From Solibacillus isronensis (lineage in GTDB: Bacteria; Bacillota; Bacilli; Bacillales_A; Planococcaceae), in the NCBI RefSeq assembly GCF_023715405.1, contig NZ_JAMBOC010000001.1, positions 434,001 to 498,000 on the forward strand: a DNA stretch of 64,000 nucleotides, written 5' to 3'. How positions within the stretch are numbered: the first letter of the stretch is position 1; the number at the start of each line of letters is the position of its first letter. The notes below the pieces were generated by a model. The model was not told the origin of the DNA. It ran no database searches and was given only the letters and a program-made list of their open reading frames with translations. Of this stretch, positions 62,832 to 64,000 are shown in pieces. A program made the translations under genes and the position numbers.

Positions 62832-64000
62832 TTACACGTTAAGCATTTGTCCGAACACGCCTTGGTTTTCAATTAGTTGTTGGCGTTTTCCTTGTTCGAT
62901 GATTTTTCCTTGATTTAAGACGATGACATAGTCGACTTTCCGGATTGTATTCAGGCGGTGGGCGATGATGAAGCTCGTACGGTCCTCCATCAGCTTCTCG
63001 AGTGCTTCCTGAATATGCAGCTCCGTCACAGTGTCGATACTGCTTGTCGCTTCATCCAATAATAAAATTTTCGGATCTGCCACAAACGCACGGGCAATCG
63101 ATAACAGCTGTTTTTGTCCTTGAGAGATCTGGCTGCCGTCCGCACTTAAAATCGTATCGTATTTTTCCGGCAGCTTATCGATAAAGGTATGGGCATTCGC
63201 TTTTTTCGCAGCCTCATAGATTTCCTCATCTGTTGCATCAAGCTTTCCGTAGCGGATATTTTCTTTAATCGACATTTCAAATAGGAACGGATCCTGTAGG
63301 ACGAATGCCATTTGACTGCGCAAACTCGCTTTTGAAATTTCTTCTATTTCCATATCGTCAAATACAATCTTCCCGTCCGTTTTCTCATAAAGTCCGGTCA
63401 ACAGCTGCATAATCGTTGTTTTCCCGGCACCAGTTTGACCGATTAGTGCAACCGACTGCCCCGATTTCACCTCAAAGGATACATTTGAGAGGGTAGGGGA
63501 GGAAGCTTGTGCATCATACTGGAACGAAACATTTTGGAAACGCACATTCCCGAGCAGTTCCACATTTTCCCCTTCAATTTCATCCTCATTTTCATCCATG
63601 ATCAAGAAAACACGTTCCGCTCCGGCCAATGCTGAAAGGACGGTGTTGAACTGGTTGGCCAAATCATTTAAAGGACGGGTAAACTGTCGGGCATATTCCG
63701 TGAAAATAATAATAGTACCGATTGAGATATGACCGTAATAGGCAAATAAACCACCGGCTAATGCCACGATCGCAAAGCTTAAACTGTTTAATGTGTTCAT
63801 CACTTTCGGAATGAACCCGGAATACGTTAATGCCCAAAAACCAACTGTGCGGATGCGTGTATTTTTCTCGTCAAATTGACGCAGCATTTCCGTTTCCTGT
63901 GAAAAGGCTTTAACGACATGCTGACCGGTAATGGATTCTTCGATTAATCCGTTCATTTCCCCGATTGCTGCCTGCTGCTGTTTAAATAGTAGACTTGTGC
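62832..64000 (-). CDS. ABC exporter, C-terminal part of membrane and ATPase domains (partial)
   Basis: The coding frame continues to the window end (residues ...QQQAAIGEMNGLIEESITGQHVVKAF...), so the N terminus is missing. It is a fused permease-ATPase of the multidrug/lipid A exporter type. A transmembrane portion with YSGFIPKVMNTLNSLSFAIVALAGGLF precedes Walker A GQTGAGKT, signature ISQGQKQL, Walker B ILLLDEATSSID and the H-loop IAHRL. In Bacillales such genes are usually paired with a second half-transporter (YfiB/YfiC-type); the partner would lie beyond 64000. Confidence 0.93.
   Translation of the reverse strand, partial: TSLLFKQQQAAIGEMNGLIEESITGQHVVKAFSQETEMLRQFDEKNTRIRTVGFWALTYSGFIPKVMNTLNSLSFAIVALAGGLFAYYGHISIGTIIIFTEYARQFTRPLNDLANQFNTVLSALAGAERVFLIMDENEDEIEGENVELLGNVRFQNVSFQYDAQASSPTLSNVSFEVKSGQSVALIGQTGAGKTTIMQLLTGLYEKTDGKIVFDDMEIEEISKASLRSQMAFVLQDPFLFEMSIKENIRYGKLDATDEEIYEAAKKANAHTFIDKLPEKYDTILSADGSQISQGQKQLLSIARAFVADPKILLLDEATSSIDTVTELHIQEALEKLMEDRTSFIIAHRLNTIRKVDYVIVLNQGKIIEQGKRQQLIENQGVFGQMLNV

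Overview
The window is a contiguous piece of a low-GC Gram-positive chromosome, most likely a Bacillales member of the Solibacillus/Lysinibacillus group (Planococcaceae). The reasons are strong SD sequences (AAGGAGG type), long stretches of gene order shared with Bacillus subtilis (hisS-aspS-6S RNA-tcdA, rarA/cymR-cysteine desulfurase-mnmA-TPR; rpmG-5-FCL-yqgQ; yqgW/X/Y-like genes; comG-aroK-gcvT-gcvPA-gcvPB-yqhL-lipM), T-box and tandem glycine riboswitch regulation, and a class II (B12) ribonucleotide reductase. I see no prophage, insertion sequence, CRISPR array, tRNA or rRNA. The genus name is inference from style and synteny, not from a search.

Layout. 1-10.4 kb: the end of hisS, aspS, a 6S RNA gene, tcdA, two unrecognised genes, rarA on the minus strand, then the sulfur block cymR, cysteine desulfurase, mnmA and a TPR gene. 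10.4-12.5 kb: an unrecognised two-gene unit whose second product looks like TPR repeats fused to a GGDEF-fold domain that has lost its catalytic motif. 12.5-15.2 kb: a tryptophan T-box controlling trpE-trpG and a DUF5071 gene. 15.2-20.5 kb: an ECF sigma factor and putative anti-sigma factor, glutathione peroxidase, DegV, an MFS transporter and a SwrB-like/MltG-like pair. 20.6-25.4 kb: rpmG, 5-FCL, yqgQ, a structured intergenic RNA candidate, a lipoteichoic acid synthase and small Bacillales proteins.

25.4-30.3 kb: a four-cysteine HTH regulator divergent from a ComK-box-like site and the comGA-GG competence pilus operon, whose 3' end is unusual. 30.3-36.8 kb: aroK, a tandem glycine riboswitch, the glycine cleavage genes, a rhodanese and lipM. 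The riboswitch, gcvT/gcvP and the LipM octanoyltransferase together serve lipoate-dependent glycine cleavage. 36.8-43.2 kb: nrdJ behind two NrdR-like boxes, DUF2071, a prolyl-4-hydroxylase-like protein, a VOC protein, a 49-residue membrane protein and trhO. 43.2-48.6 kb: a Pho-box-like region, pstSCAB-phoU, a complex inverted-repeat element and an orphan response regulator.

48.7-50.4 kb: a second ECF sigma/anti-sigma pair whose start region resembles that of the first. 50.5-54.7 kb: a tryptophan catabolic operon (kynureninase, tryptophan dioxygenase, NSS transporter, kynurenine formamidase) that would import tryptophan and convert it to anthranilate plus alanine, the reverse in purpose of the T-box-controlled trpEG locus. 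54.8-64 kb: a membrane chemoreceptor with no evident sensor domain, two unknown membrane/secreted proteins, a methyltransferase, a two-component system with two PepSY proteins (ykoGHIJ-like), a CPBP protease and the C-terminal part of an ABC exporter running off the end. No complete novel defence or mobile system is visible. The best candidates for undescribed biology are the degenerate-GGDEF pair, the structured element at 47652-47870, the RNA candidate at 21794-21900, and the shared ECF leader motif.
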